Part shown: piece after piece, positions 1 through 5,722 of the stretch | Layout of the letters: the number at the start of each line of letters is the position of its first letter | Position numbering within the stretch: position 1 is the stretch's first letter | NCBI GenBank assembly: GCA_946540675.1 | Contig: CAMNIW010000093.1 | Span: 1-5,722 of the forward strand | DNA: 5,722 nt | Direction of reading: 5' to 3' | Origin: an uncultured Clostridia bacterium | Lineage (GTDB): Bacteria; Bacillota; Clostridia; Christensenellales; Borkfalkiaceae | Notes under the pieces: generated by a model | Databases searched by the model: none | Seen by the model: only the letters and a program-made list of their open reading frames with translations | What the model was told of the DNA's origin: nothing | Made by a program: the position numbers and the translations under genes

Positions 1-1063
1 CTTGCTCGATACGCTCGGCGTCAGGGTCGGCGAAGGGGTAAACGTGCTCGAAGGGATCGCCGAGGTCGTTTCCGCATCTTCCGATCTTAAAGGACAGGTA
101 CCGCAGTTCTCCGTAGTTCTCGGAAAAGTTTACGGCTCTTTCGCGCTTGTTTGCGCTAATTGCGATTACAATTTTATGCTTAAAGAGTCCGAAGTCGCAT
201 ATGCAAGTCCCGCGGTTCTCGCCGCGTCGACAGGTAAGAAAACGACCGGAAAAGACGTCGCGGGCGTAAAGACCGCCGAATATAACGGTATGGTTTCGTT
301 CGAAGTCGGGAACGTCGGTGAAGTGAAAGAGAAAATATCCGAAATTCTTTCGGTATTGCCGGAGTTTTCTTCCGCAGTAGCGGATACCGCGGACGATCTC
401 AACAGGCTTTCGGACAATCTTAACGAAAAAGCGTGCCCGAAATGTCTCATCAAAGCCGTTTTTGACGACGGAAAGTTTATCGAAATCGGAAAAGGTTTTT
501 GTCCCGAAGTTTTGACCGGGATCGGCAGGATAGGCGGAATAAGCGTAGGAGCGATAATCTTCGACGGTGAAGAAAAAGGAGTAGAACTTACCGCCGAGAA
601 TATTGCCAAAATAAAAGATTTTGCGTATTATACCGCGGAAAACGAAATTCCGCTCGTCACGTTTGTCAACGCGCTCGGAATAAGGGCTGACGTTGCTACC
701 AACAATTCGCTCGTGCTTAAAGAAACGGCAAACCTTATCACGGCTCTTCGTCTCAACACGAGAGTTTCGGTTATTTACGGCAAAGCCGTGGGGCTCGGTT
801 ATACTCTCTTTTCGGCAAAGTCCGGCGGCGTGGATTATTCGTTTGCGTTTGCAAACGCCAAAGTCGCTCTTTTCGACGGTAAAGTGTCTGCGGTGGCGTT
901 CGGCGACGTAAGGGAAGATAAACTCGACGAGCTTGCCGCCAAATACGCCGACGAAAACGCCGATCCGATAAACGCGGCTAAAAACGGTTATATCGACGAT
1001 ATAATCGAACCCGCGACCGTTCGGCCGCATCTCATATCGGCTCTTCAGATGCTTACGGTATAA
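1..1063 (+). CDS. Divergent acyl-CoA carboxyltransferase subunit (MmdA / transcarboxylase 12S family), 5'-truncated
   Basis: This is the C-terminal 353 codons of a carboxyltransferase of the crotonase-fold family that includes methylmalonyl-CoA decarboxylase alpha, glutaconyl-CoA decarboxylase alpha and propionyl-CoA carboxylase beta. The frame is open to the left edge, and the first visible residues (LDTLGVRVGEGV) align with the family's internal SGGARIQEGV segment. Roughly 110-130 N-terminal residues therefore lie outside the window, and the TTG at position 2 is not the start. Recognisable parts, numbered from position 2, are VPQFSVVLG (33-41), IPLVTFVNALG (216-226), GKAVGLGYTLF (260-270) and the typical C-terminal NGYIDDIIEPATVRPHLISAL (328-348). 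Several motifs are altered: GPCAGGA is GKVYGSF, the PGFxPGxxQE loop is gone, YGGA is VGLG, and MGPEGAV is replaced around 290-297. The substrate is unknown; a methylmalonyl-CoA-like acyl-CoA is the family guess, and loss of catalysis is possible. The family call is sure, the activity is not. It opens the visible gene cluster with the Na+ pump subunits. Confidence 0.82.
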   Translation, partial: LLDTLGVRVGEGVNVLEGIAEVVSASSDLKGQVPQFSVVLGKVYGSFALVCANCDYNFMLKESEVAYASPAVLAASTGKKTTGKDVAGVKTAEYNGMVSFEVGNVGEVKEKISEILSVLPEFSSAVADTADDLNRLSDNLNEKACPKCLIKAVFDDGKFIEIGKGFCPEVLTGIGRIGGISVGAIIFDGEEKGVELTAENIAKIKDFAYYTAENEIPLVTFVNALGIRADVATNNSLVLKETANLITALRLNTRVSVIYGKAVGLGYTLFSAKSGGVDYSFAFANAKVALFDGKVSAVAFGDVREDKLDELAAKYADENADPINAAKNGYIDDIIEPATVRPHLISALQMLTV

Positions 1064-1068
1064 AGGAG
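1062..1068 (+). promoter_or_regulatory. Shine-Dalgarno site for the OadG-like gene
   Basis: AAAGGAG overlaps the stop codon of the upstream gene and lies 5 bases before the ATG at 1074. This supports that start and tight coupling of the two genes. Confidence 0.75.
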
Positions 1069-1073
1069 AGCGT

Positions 1074-1409
1074 ATGTTGACAAATTTATTGGTTGAAGCC
1101 AGATATATAAGTATTCCCGAAGCGCTTTTGGACGGTGTAATAGGTTTTGCCGTCGTCTTTCTCGGAATACTTGTATTGATAGCGGCTGTCTGGGTCGTCG
1201 GATTTATCGTCAGAAAATTTACCGACAGACCTAAAAAGACAAAGAAAACGGAAGTTAAAGAAACACAGCCTGCGGAAATCGACGCGGCGGAAGACGACGG
1301 TGAACTTGTTGCCGTCATAACCGCGGCGATTGCGGCTGTTTATAAAAAAGAAGGCAGAACGTGTGAGTTCGTCGTTAAAAAAATCAAGAGAATTAAGGAG
1401 ACTAACTGA
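1074..1409 (+). CDS. OadG-family small membrane subunit of Na+-pumping decarboxylase
   Basis: A 111-residue protein with the standard OadG (gamma/delta) layout. A short N-terminal segment precedes one strongly hydrophobic membrane helix (about residues 21-46), then a Lys-rich charged linker (49-62), an acidic stretch (67-76), and the family's C-terminal signature ELVAVITAAIAAV (77-89) followed by a basic tail. In characterised oxaloacetate and methylmalonyl-CoA decarboxylases this subunit anchors the soluble carboxyltransferase to the membrane pump and stabilises the complex. I infer the same job here. The start is set by the AAAGGAG site 5 bases upstream, and the gene begins 10 bases after the previous stop. 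The family is very variable in sequence, so the call rests on the helix, the linker, the C-terminal motif and the neighbours. Whether it binds the MmdA-like protein, the OadA-like protein or both cannot be told. Confidence 0.85.
   Translation: MLTNLLVEARYISIPEALLDGVIGFAVVFLGILVLIAAVWVVGFIVRKFTDRPKKTKKTEVKETQPAEIDAAEDDGELVAVITAAIAAVYKKEGRTCEFVVKKIKRIKETN
1395..1400 (+). promoter_or_regulatory. Shine-Dalgarno site for the biotin carrier gene
   Basis: AAGGAG lies inside the last codons of the OadG-like gene, 11 bases before the ATG at 1412. The spacing is slightly long but no better start is present. Confidence 0.65.
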
Positions 1410-1411
1410 AA

Positions 1412-1762
1412 ATGCGTAATTTTATTATAACCGTAAACGGTAAAGAATACAGTGTAGGAGTAGAAGAAGTAGGGGCGGAGCAGACGACGTCGGTCGTAAC
1501 TGAAAGCAAGCCCGCTGCGGTAAGCGCACCGGCGCCCGCGGCAAAGAAGAGCGGAACTCAGGTTCCGTCGCCATTTCCGGGACTTGTGAAGAACCTTCTT
1601 GTCGCGGAAGGCGCTACCGTTAAAAAAGATCAGCCCATACTTGTACTCGAAGCGATGAAAATGGATAACGATATTACCGCGCCTTGCGACGGAGTGGTTT
1701 CTTTTAACGTTGCAAAGGGCGCAAACGTAGAATCCAACGCCGTTTTAGCGGTTATTGCCTGA
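1412..1762 (+). CDS. Biotin carboxyl carrier protein (decarboxylase gamma / transcarboxylase 1.3S type)
   Basis: A 116-residue free-standing biotin carrier. The N-terminal segment (MRNFIITVNGKEYSVGVEEV) is the short beta strand region typical of methylmalonyl-CoA decarboxylase gamma and 1.3S subunits. An Ala/Pro-rich flexible linker follows (about 34-47), then a biotinyl domain (about 50-116). The biotinylation motif EAMKMDN is at 80-86, with Lys83 (codon 1658-1660) as the expected biotin site, modified by biotin protein ligase. The family VPSPFPGLV segment (51-59) and a closing GVVSFNVAKGANVESNAVLAVI hairpin flank it. The protein should shuttle carboxyl groups between carboxyltransferase subunits and the OadB pump. 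It is the only biotin domain in the window, since the downstream OadA-like protein lacks one, so both carboxyltransferases may use it. It starts 2 bases after the OadG-like stop codon. Confidence 0.95.
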   Translation: MRNFIITVNGKEYSVGVEEVGAEQTTSVVTESKPAAVSAPAPAAKKSGTQVPSPFPGLVKNLLVAEGATVKKDQPILVLEAMKMDNDITAPCDGVVSFNVAKGANVESNAVLAVIA

Positions 1763-1770
1763 ACGTAATC

Positions 1771-1776
1771 GGGAGG
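1771..1776 (+). promoter_or_regulatory. Shine-Dalgarno site for the OadB-like gene
   Basis: GGGAGG sits 4 bases before the ATG at 1781 in the 18-base gap after the biotin carrier gene. It fixes the start of the pump subunit. Confidence 0.7.
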
Positions 1777-1780
1777 GTTT

Positions 1781-2974
1781 ATGACACAAAATCTACTTAT
1801 AAATATCGGCGAGATGTTCAAAGGTCTTTTTGAACAGTCGGGATTTATGAACGGAACGTGGCAGAATTACGTAATGCTTCTCGTTTCATTCGTTCTGTTT
1901 TATCTCGCGATAGTCAAAAAGTTTGAACCGCTTTTGCTGTTGCCGATAGCGTTCGGAATGTTTCTCGTAAACATTCCGGGGGCATACAATATCGTATGGG
2001 GAACGTACGCCGACGGCGTAGCCCATACTTATGAAAACGTCCAAAACCGCGGTCTTTTATGGTACCTGTTCTACGGGGTGGAACACGTTATTTATCCGCC
2101 GCTTATTTTCCTTGGAATAGGCGCGATGACGGATTTCGGTCCGCTTATATCCAACCCGAAGAGTATGCTTATAGGCGCGGCGGCTCAACTCGGTATATTT
2201 ATAGCGTTGATACTCGCGGTAGTACTCGGCTTTGATCTTGCGGCGGCGTGCTCGATTGCCATAATAGGCGGCGCGGACGGGCCTACGGCTATATACGTTA
2301 CTCAAAAGATGAGTCAATTTACCAACGAAAACCTGCTTTCCGCAATAGCGATAGCGGCGTATTCGTATATGGCTCTTATTCCCATTATACAAAAGCCGAT
2401 AATGCGACTTCTCGTTCCCAAGAAAGAACGTGCCATCAAGATGAAGCAACTCAGAAAAGTCAGCAAGCTCGAAAAGATAATTTTCCCGATTGCCGTTACG
2501 CTTGTCGTGGGACTGATTCTTCCTGACGCGATGCCTCTTCTCGGTATGCTTATGCTCGGGAATCTTCTCAAAGAGAGCGGCGTTACCGAAAGGCTTTCGA
2601 GTCAGGCGCAAAACGGGCTTATGAACACGATAACTATATTTTTGGGCGTATGCGTCGGAAGTAAAGCGTACGGCGCGGTGTTCCTGTCTTTGTCTACGCT
2701 GAAAATAATCGCGCTCGGGCTGTTCGCGTTCGTATTCGGAACTATCGGCGGTCTGCTTATGGGCAGGCTTATGTGTAAATTATCGAAAGGTAAGATCAAT
2801 CCGCTTATAGGAAGCGCGGGTGTTTCCGCCGTCCCGATGGCGGCGAGAATATCGGAAGACGTCGGAAGGGAAACCGATCCGAGCAACCATCTTCTTATGC
2901 ACGCAATGGGACCGAACGTCGCGGGTGTTATAGGTTCCGCGATCGCGGCGGGATTTTTGATTTCACTTTTCTGA
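1781..2974 (+). CDS. Na+-translocating decarboxylase beta subunit (OadB/MmdB/GcdB family)
   Basis: A 397-residue polytopic membrane protein, close to the size of the family (433 in Klebsiella OadB). It decarboxylates carboxybiotin inside the membrane and couples this to Na+ export. Hydrophobic segments begin near residue 30 and run to the C-terminus. Family motifs are intact: IIGGADGPTAIYVTQKMS (161-178), NPLIGSAGVSAVPMAAR (340-356) and MGPNVAGVIGSAIAAG (376-391). By motif alignment, Klebsiella OadB residues implicated in Na+ and proton coupling (Asp203, Asn373, Gly377, Ser382, Arg389, Asn412, Ser419) correspond to Asp166, Asn340, Gly344, Ser349, Arg356, Asn379 and Ser386, all conserved. This indicates a working Na+ pump rather than a remnant. 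The sequence does not tell which substrate feeds it, because beta subunits of oxaloacetate, methylmalonyl-CoA and glutaconyl-CoA decarboxylases are similar. The carrier gene upstream and the OadA-like gene downstream belong to the same unit. Confidence 0.95.
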   Translation: MTQNLLINIGEMFKGLFEQSGFMNGTWQNYVMLLVSFVLFYLAIVKKFEPLLLLPIAFGMFLVNIPGAYNIVWGTYADGVAHTYENVQNRGLLWYLFYGVEHVIYPPLIFLGIGAMTDFGPLISNPKSMLIGAAAQLGIFIALILAVVLGFDLAAACSIAIIGGADGPTAIYVTQKMSQFTNENLLSAIAIAAYSYMALIPIIQKPIMRLLVPKKERAIKMKQLRKVSKLEKIIFPIAVTLVVGLILPDAMPLLGMLMLGNLLKESGVTERLSSQAQNGLMNTITIFLGVCVGSKAYGAVFLSLSTLKIIALGLFAFVFGTIGGLLMGRLMCKLSKGKINPLIGSAGVSAVPMAARISEDVGRETDPSNHLLMHAMGPNVAGVIGSAIAAGFLISLF

Positions 2975-2979
2975 TTGAT

Positions 2980-2984
2980 GGAGA
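2980..2984 (+). promoter_or_regulatory. Shine-Dalgarno site for the OadA-like gene
   Basis: GGAGA lies 10 bases before the ATG at 2995, within the 20-base gap after the OadB-like gene. It is moderate in strength and supports this start, which is also the family's normal N-terminus. Confidence 0.6.
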
Positions 2985-2994
2985 TTGAATTATT

Positions 2995-4410
2995 ATGGAA
3001 AAGAATAAAAGAAAAGTTTTTATTACAGATACGATTTTGAGAGACGCGCATCAATCTCAGGCGGCTACGCGTATGACCTTCGAGCAGATGCTTCCCGTTC
3101 TCGATCAACTCGACGAAGTCGGGTATTATTCTCTCGAAGCGTGGGGCGGTGCAACGTTTGACAGTTGTCTTCGTTTCCTTAACGAAGATCCTTGGGAAAG
3201 GCTCCGTAAGCTTAAAAGTCACTTAAAGAAGACCCCTATTCAAATGCTTTTAAGGGGACAAAACCTTTTGGGGTATAAGCATTACGCCGACGACGTCGTT
3301 GAAAAATTCGTCGAATATTCGATAAAGAACGGCGTCAGCATCGTAAGGGTTTTCGACGCTCTTAACGACGTGAGAAACCTTGAAACCGCCATGAAGGCGA
3401 TCAAGAAATACGGCGGAATATGCGAAGCGACGATTTCTTATACGACGAGTCCCGTTCATACCAACGAATATTTCGTAAAACTTGCGAAAACGCTTGAAGA
3501 TATGGGCGCGGACAATATATGTATTAAAGATATGGCGAATCTTCTTTTGCCGTATACCGCGTACAGCCTTGTAAAAGATATCAAGGCGGTTTTGAAACCC
3601 GAAACCAAACTTCACCTGCATACTCATAATACTACGGGTACGGGCGATATGGTCAACCTTAAAGCGATAGAAGCGGGATGCGATATTGTCGATACCGCGC
3701 TTTCCGCGCTCGGTAACGGTACGTCGAATCCGGCGACCGAAGCGCTCGTGAAGACGCTCGAAGGCACGGAATACGATACCGGTATCGACATAAATAAACT
3801 CGTGCCTATAAACAATCACTTCAAGAAAGTCGCCGATGAACTCGAAAAGGCGGGAAGCCTTAATCCGAACGTGAGAAAGGTAAACGTCAACACGCTTATT
3901 TATCAGGTTCCGGGCGGAATGCTTTCAAACCTTATGAATCAACTCAAACAGCAGGGAAAACTCGATAAACTCGACGAAGTTTTAGCGGAAGTTCCCAACG
4001 TGAGAAAGGATTGCGGCTATCCGCCGCTCGTCACTCCGTCCAGCCAGATAGTCGGAACGCAGGCGGTGCTTAACGTCGTCAGCGGCGAGAGATATAAGAT
4101 GGTGACCAAGGAATTCAAAGCGTTACTTAAAGGCGAGTACGGTAAACTTCCTGCGGATCCCGATCCGGAAGTGGTGAAGAAGATAGTCGGTAACGAAGAA
4201 ATAATAACCCGTCGTCCCGCCGACTTTATAGCTCCCGAATACGACAAGTATAAGGCTGAAATAGGCGAGTACTATACTCAGGAAGAAGACGTTTTGTCTT
4301 ACGCTCTTTTCAACGAAGTTGCGGTAAACTTCTTCAAATGGCGTATGGCAAAAAACGACGGAATCGACAAAGATTTGGCCGATAACGGCAATAAGGTTTA
4401 TCCCGTATGA
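2995..4410 (+). CDS. Pyruvate/oxaloacetate carboxyltransferase (OadA catalytic part / transcarboxylase 5S type), no biotin domain
   Basis: A 471-residue member of the family of oxaloacetate decarboxylase alpha, transcarboxylase 5S and the pyruvate carboxylase transferase domain. It moves a carboxyl group between oxaloacetate/pyruvate and biotin. A TIM-barrel (HMGL-like) domain spans about 8-270, followed by the PYC_OADA domain to about 450. Visible motifs are DTILRDAHQSQAATRM (12-27, metal ligand Asp17), EAWGGATFD (48-56), RGQNLLGY (87-94), IKDMAN (177-182, with Lys178 as the expected carbamylated lysine), LHTHNTTGTGD (208-218, metal ligands His209 and His211), VPGGMLSNL (305-313) and GYPPLVTPSSQIVGTQAV (341-358). 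All catalytic residues I can place are present. It ends where full-length OadA would continue into its linker and biotin domain, so the separate carrier upstream must supply biotin. That makes it 5S-like in architecture. Oxaloacetate decarboxylation or transcarboxylation are both possible. Its stop overlaps the surE start. Confidence 0.93.
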   Translation: MEKNKRKVFITDTILRDAHQSQAATRMTFEQMLPVLDQLDEVGYYSLEAWGGATFDSCLRFLNEDPWERLRKLKSHLKKTPIQMLLRGQNLLGYKHYADDVVEKFVEYSIKNGVSIVRVFDALNDVRNLETAMKAIKKYGGICEATISYTTSPVHTNEYFVKLAKTLEDMGADNICIKDMANLLLPYTAYSLVKDIKAVLKPETKLHLHTHNTTGTGDMVNLKAIEAGCDIVDTALSALGNGTSNPATEALVKTLEGTEYDTGIDINKLVPINNHFKKVADELEKAGSLNPNVRKVNVNTLIYQVPGGMLSNLMNQLKQQGKLDKLDEVLAEVPNVRKDCGYPPLVTPSSQIVGTQAVLNVVSGERYKMVTKEFKALLKGEYGKLPADPDPEVVKKIVGNEEIITRRPADFIAPEYDKYKAEIGEYYTQEEDVLSYALFNEVAVNFFKWRMAKNDGIDKDLADNGNKVYPV

Positions 4411-5138
4411 ATATTTTGCTGACGAACGATGACGGGATTTTCAGCGAGGGTATATACGCTCTCGCCAAATCTTTATCGGGCGAAAACAAAATAATTATTA
4501 TAGCGCCGGACGGAAACCGTTCGGCATTTTCCCATTCGTTGACGATACATAAGGGACTTGATTTCAAAAAGGAAGAGTTTCACGGTTTTGAAGCCTATTC
4601 GCTGAGCGGAACGCCCGTTGACTGCGTCAAATTCGCTATCCATTATTTTACGGACGTCAAATTCGATCTCGTATGTTCGGGAATAAATCACGGCAACAAT
4701 CTCGGAAGCGATACCGCCTATTCGGGCACCGTTTCGGCGGGGCTCGAAGCCAATTATTTCGGCATACCGTCAATAGCCTTTTCCAACGTCGGTATTAACG
4801 GAACTTACGATTTCGGGTCGAACGAAGAAACAATAAGAAAAATATTCAAAAAACTCACGAAAATCGTTTCTCCGAGATATACGCTTAACGTAAATTTACC
4901 CAACGGAAAACCTACGGGATGTAAGGTCGCGCCGCTCGGACGTCAGACGTATTCCGACAATTACGTCCGATCGAAAGACGGGAGTTATATGCTCGTCGGT
5001 TATCCGCTTGTTTGCGAACAGGACGAAGAAAACGACGTTCCGTTATCGTCGAAAGGATTTGTTACGATAACGCCGATTATTTATGACAGAACGGATTATT
5101 CGGCTCTTAACGCGATAAAGGATACCAAGTTTTTATGA
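4407..5138 (+). CDS. surE: SurE 5'/3'-nucleotidase
   Basis: A 243-residue SurE, near the usual 250. SurE is a cytosolic metal-dependent phosphatase that removes phosphate from nucleoside 5'- and 3'-monophosphates and can act on short polyphosphate; in E. coli it is linked to stationary-phase survival. The N-terminal MNILLTNDDG has the metal-binding Asp8 and Asp9. APDGNRSAFSHSLT (33-46) holds the conserved Ser39. LVCSGINHGNNLGSDTAYSGT (88-108) holds metal ligand Asn94 and the family's SGxNxG signature. LSGTPVDCVKFA (66-77) is also typical. The start is clear because the protein begins exactly as the family does. The ATG overlaps the previous TGA (ATGA), so translation is probably coupled; a weak AAGG at 4393-4396 is the only ribosome-binding candidate. 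A metabolic link to the decarboxylase genes is not evident, and the coupling probably reflects operon compaction. Confidence 0.96.
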   Translation: MNILLTNDDGIFSEGIYALAKSLSGENKIIIIAPDGNRSAFSHSLTIHKGLDFKKEEFHGFEAYSLSGTPVDCVKFAIHYFTDVKFDLVCSGINHGNNLGSDTAYSGTVSAGLEANYFGIPSIAFSNVGINGTYDFGSNEETIRKIFKKLTKIVSPRYTLNVNLPNGKPTGCKVAPLGRQTYSDNYVRSKDGSYMLVGYPLVCEQDEENDVPLSSKGFVTITPIIYDRTDYSALNAIKDTKFL

Positions 5139-5722
5139 AAACCGTAGTCGTCGGCGGAGGGCCGTCCGGAATGATCGCCGCTTACTATCAGGCAAAAAAC
5201 GGCGCGGACGTCACCTTGATAGAAAAAAACGAGAAACTCGGCAAAAAACTTTATATTACGGGAAAAGGGCGGTGCAACGTAACCAATAATTGTTCGCCGG
5301 AAGAGTTTTTGGCAAACGTCGTGACTAACGGCAGGTTTTTAACCGGTGCGATAAACAGGTTTTCCCCGAGTGATTTTATGGCGTTTCTCAGCGAGAAAAC
5401 ACCGCTGAAAACCGAAAGGGGTAACAGGGTATATCCGATAAGCGATAAGGCGAGCGATATTACCAAGTGTTTCGAAAAGCATATGTCTGACGTCGGCGTT
5501 AAGGTTTGCCTTAACGAAGCCGTCCGAAGTATAACCGTCGCGGACGGGAACGTCGCCGCGGTCGTTACCGATAAGCGCGTATTGCCGTGCGATAAGGTAA
5601 TAGTTTGCACCGGCGGAAAGAGTTATCCGCTGACCGGCAGTACGGGCGACGGATACAAATTCGCAAAAAACGTCGGGCACACCATAGTAGACGTAAAGCC
5701 GGCGCTTTGCGGTATAAATCTT
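5135..5722 (+). CDS. BaiN/HI0933-family FAD-dependent flavoprotein (aminoacetone oxidase/NAD(P)H oxidoreductase-like), 3'-truncated
   Basis: The first 196 codons of a flavoprotein of a family normally about 400 residues; the frame runs open off the right edge. The N-terminal dinucleotide-binding fold has VVVGGGPSGMIAAYYQA (4-20) and the ribose-binding acid at the end of the second strand (Glu30). The family signature GKKLYITGKGRCNVTN (36-51) follows, then ERGNRVYPISDKA (94-106) and CTGGKSYPLTGSTGDGYKFA (158-177), which together are diagnostic. FAD binding is well supported. The physiological reaction is not, because members are variously annotated as aminoacetone oxidase, the BaiN bile-acid reductase and hypothetical NAD(P)/FAD oxidoreductases. 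The ATG overlaps the surE stop (ATGA), and AAAGGA at 5117-5122 is a possible ribosome-binding site 12 bases upstream. This suggests co-translation with surE. Confidence 0.9.
   Translation, partial: MKTVVVGGGPSGMIAAYYQAKNGADVTLIEKNEKLGKKLYITGKGRCNVTNNCSPEEFLANVVTNGRFLTGAINRFSPSDFMAFLSEKTPLKTERGNRVYPISDKASDITKCFEKHMSDVGVKVCLNEAVRSITVADGNVAAVVTDKRVLPCDKVIVCTGGKSYPLTGSTGDGYKFAKNVGHTIVDVKPALCGINL

Noticed and set aside
2..4. TTG at position 2 as the start of the first gene
   Set aside because: It is only the first in-frame start-like codon after the window edge. The protein begins in the middle of a conserved family segment, so the true start lies upstream.
1510..1560. Ala/Pro-rich coding stretch as a possible repeat element
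   Set aside because: It encodes the usual flexible linker of biotin carrier proteins, and the DNA is not a regular repeat.
1763..1780. Possible terminator or promoter in the gap between carrier and pump genes
   Set aside because: The 18-base gap has no inverted repeat or T-run and is explained by a Shine-Dalgarno site. No terminator-like hairpin is visible at any other junction either.
2057..2611. Minus-strand open frame of 184 codons inside the OadB-like gene
   Set aside because: The translation is extremely rich in Arg, Tyr and Lys without domain features, as expected from reverse-reading a membrane protein gene.
2602..3222. Minus-strand open frame of 206 codons spanning the OadB/OadA-like junction
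   Set aside because: It lies opposite two strongly supported genes, crosses their junction, and has no recognisable motifs. It is a reverse-strand shadow of the codon usage.
3250..3819. Minus-strand open frame of 189 codons inside the OadA-like gene
   Set aside because: It is antisense to a fully conserved catalytic domain, has no family resemblance, and no ribosome-binding context stands out.
5251..5680. Two overlapping minus-strand frames at the right end
   Set aside because: They lie opposite the flavoprotein, whose + strand reading carries several diagnostic family motifs and stays open to the window edge.

Overview
The window is wall-to-wall protein-coding sequence, all on the + strand. 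It reads as one transcription unit of seven genes, with the first and last cut by the window edges. No RNA genes, mobile elements, CRISPR arrays or sizeable intergenic regions are visible. Intergenic gaps are 2 to 20 bases, and the last two junctions are 4-base ATGA overlaps. GC content is moderate (near half by eye) and Shine-Dalgarno sequences are clear. A set of Na+-pumping decarboxylase genes is combined with separate biotin-carrier and 5S-type subunits. This fits an anaerobic, fermentative member of the Firmicutes/Clostridia, probably an uncultured gut-type lineage, but the taxonomy is inference from style and gene content only.

Region 1 (1-4410) encodes a biotin-dependent, membrane-bound carboxyltransferase/decarboxylase. 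In order it has an acyl-CoA carboxyltransferase-family subunit (MmdA/12S-like, 5' truncated by the window), a small OadG-like membrane anchor, a free-standing biotin carrier protein, the OadB/MmdB-type Na+ pump subunit, and a pyruvate/oxaloacetate-type carboxyltransferase (5S/OadA catalytic part, no biotin domain). The likely logic is that a carboxyl group is moved onto the biotin of the small carrier by one or both carboxyltransferases. The carrier then visits OadB, where decarboxylation drives Na+ export. No biotin carboxylase is present, which fits decarboxylation or transcarboxylation rather than ATP-driven carboxylation.

Region 2 (4407-5722) has surE, a survival-type 5'/3'-nucleotidase, translationally coupled to the carboxyltransferase gene. 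It is followed by the first 196 codons of a BaiN/HI0933-family FAD-dependent flavoprotein, coupled in turn to surE.

The most interesting points are that two different carboxyltransferase types share one biotin carrier and one Na+ pump subunit, and that the acyl-CoA-type subunit has lost several normally conserved active-site motifs while its frame stays intact. I see no clear evidence of a wholly new kind of system; the combination and the divergent subunit are what merit follow-up.
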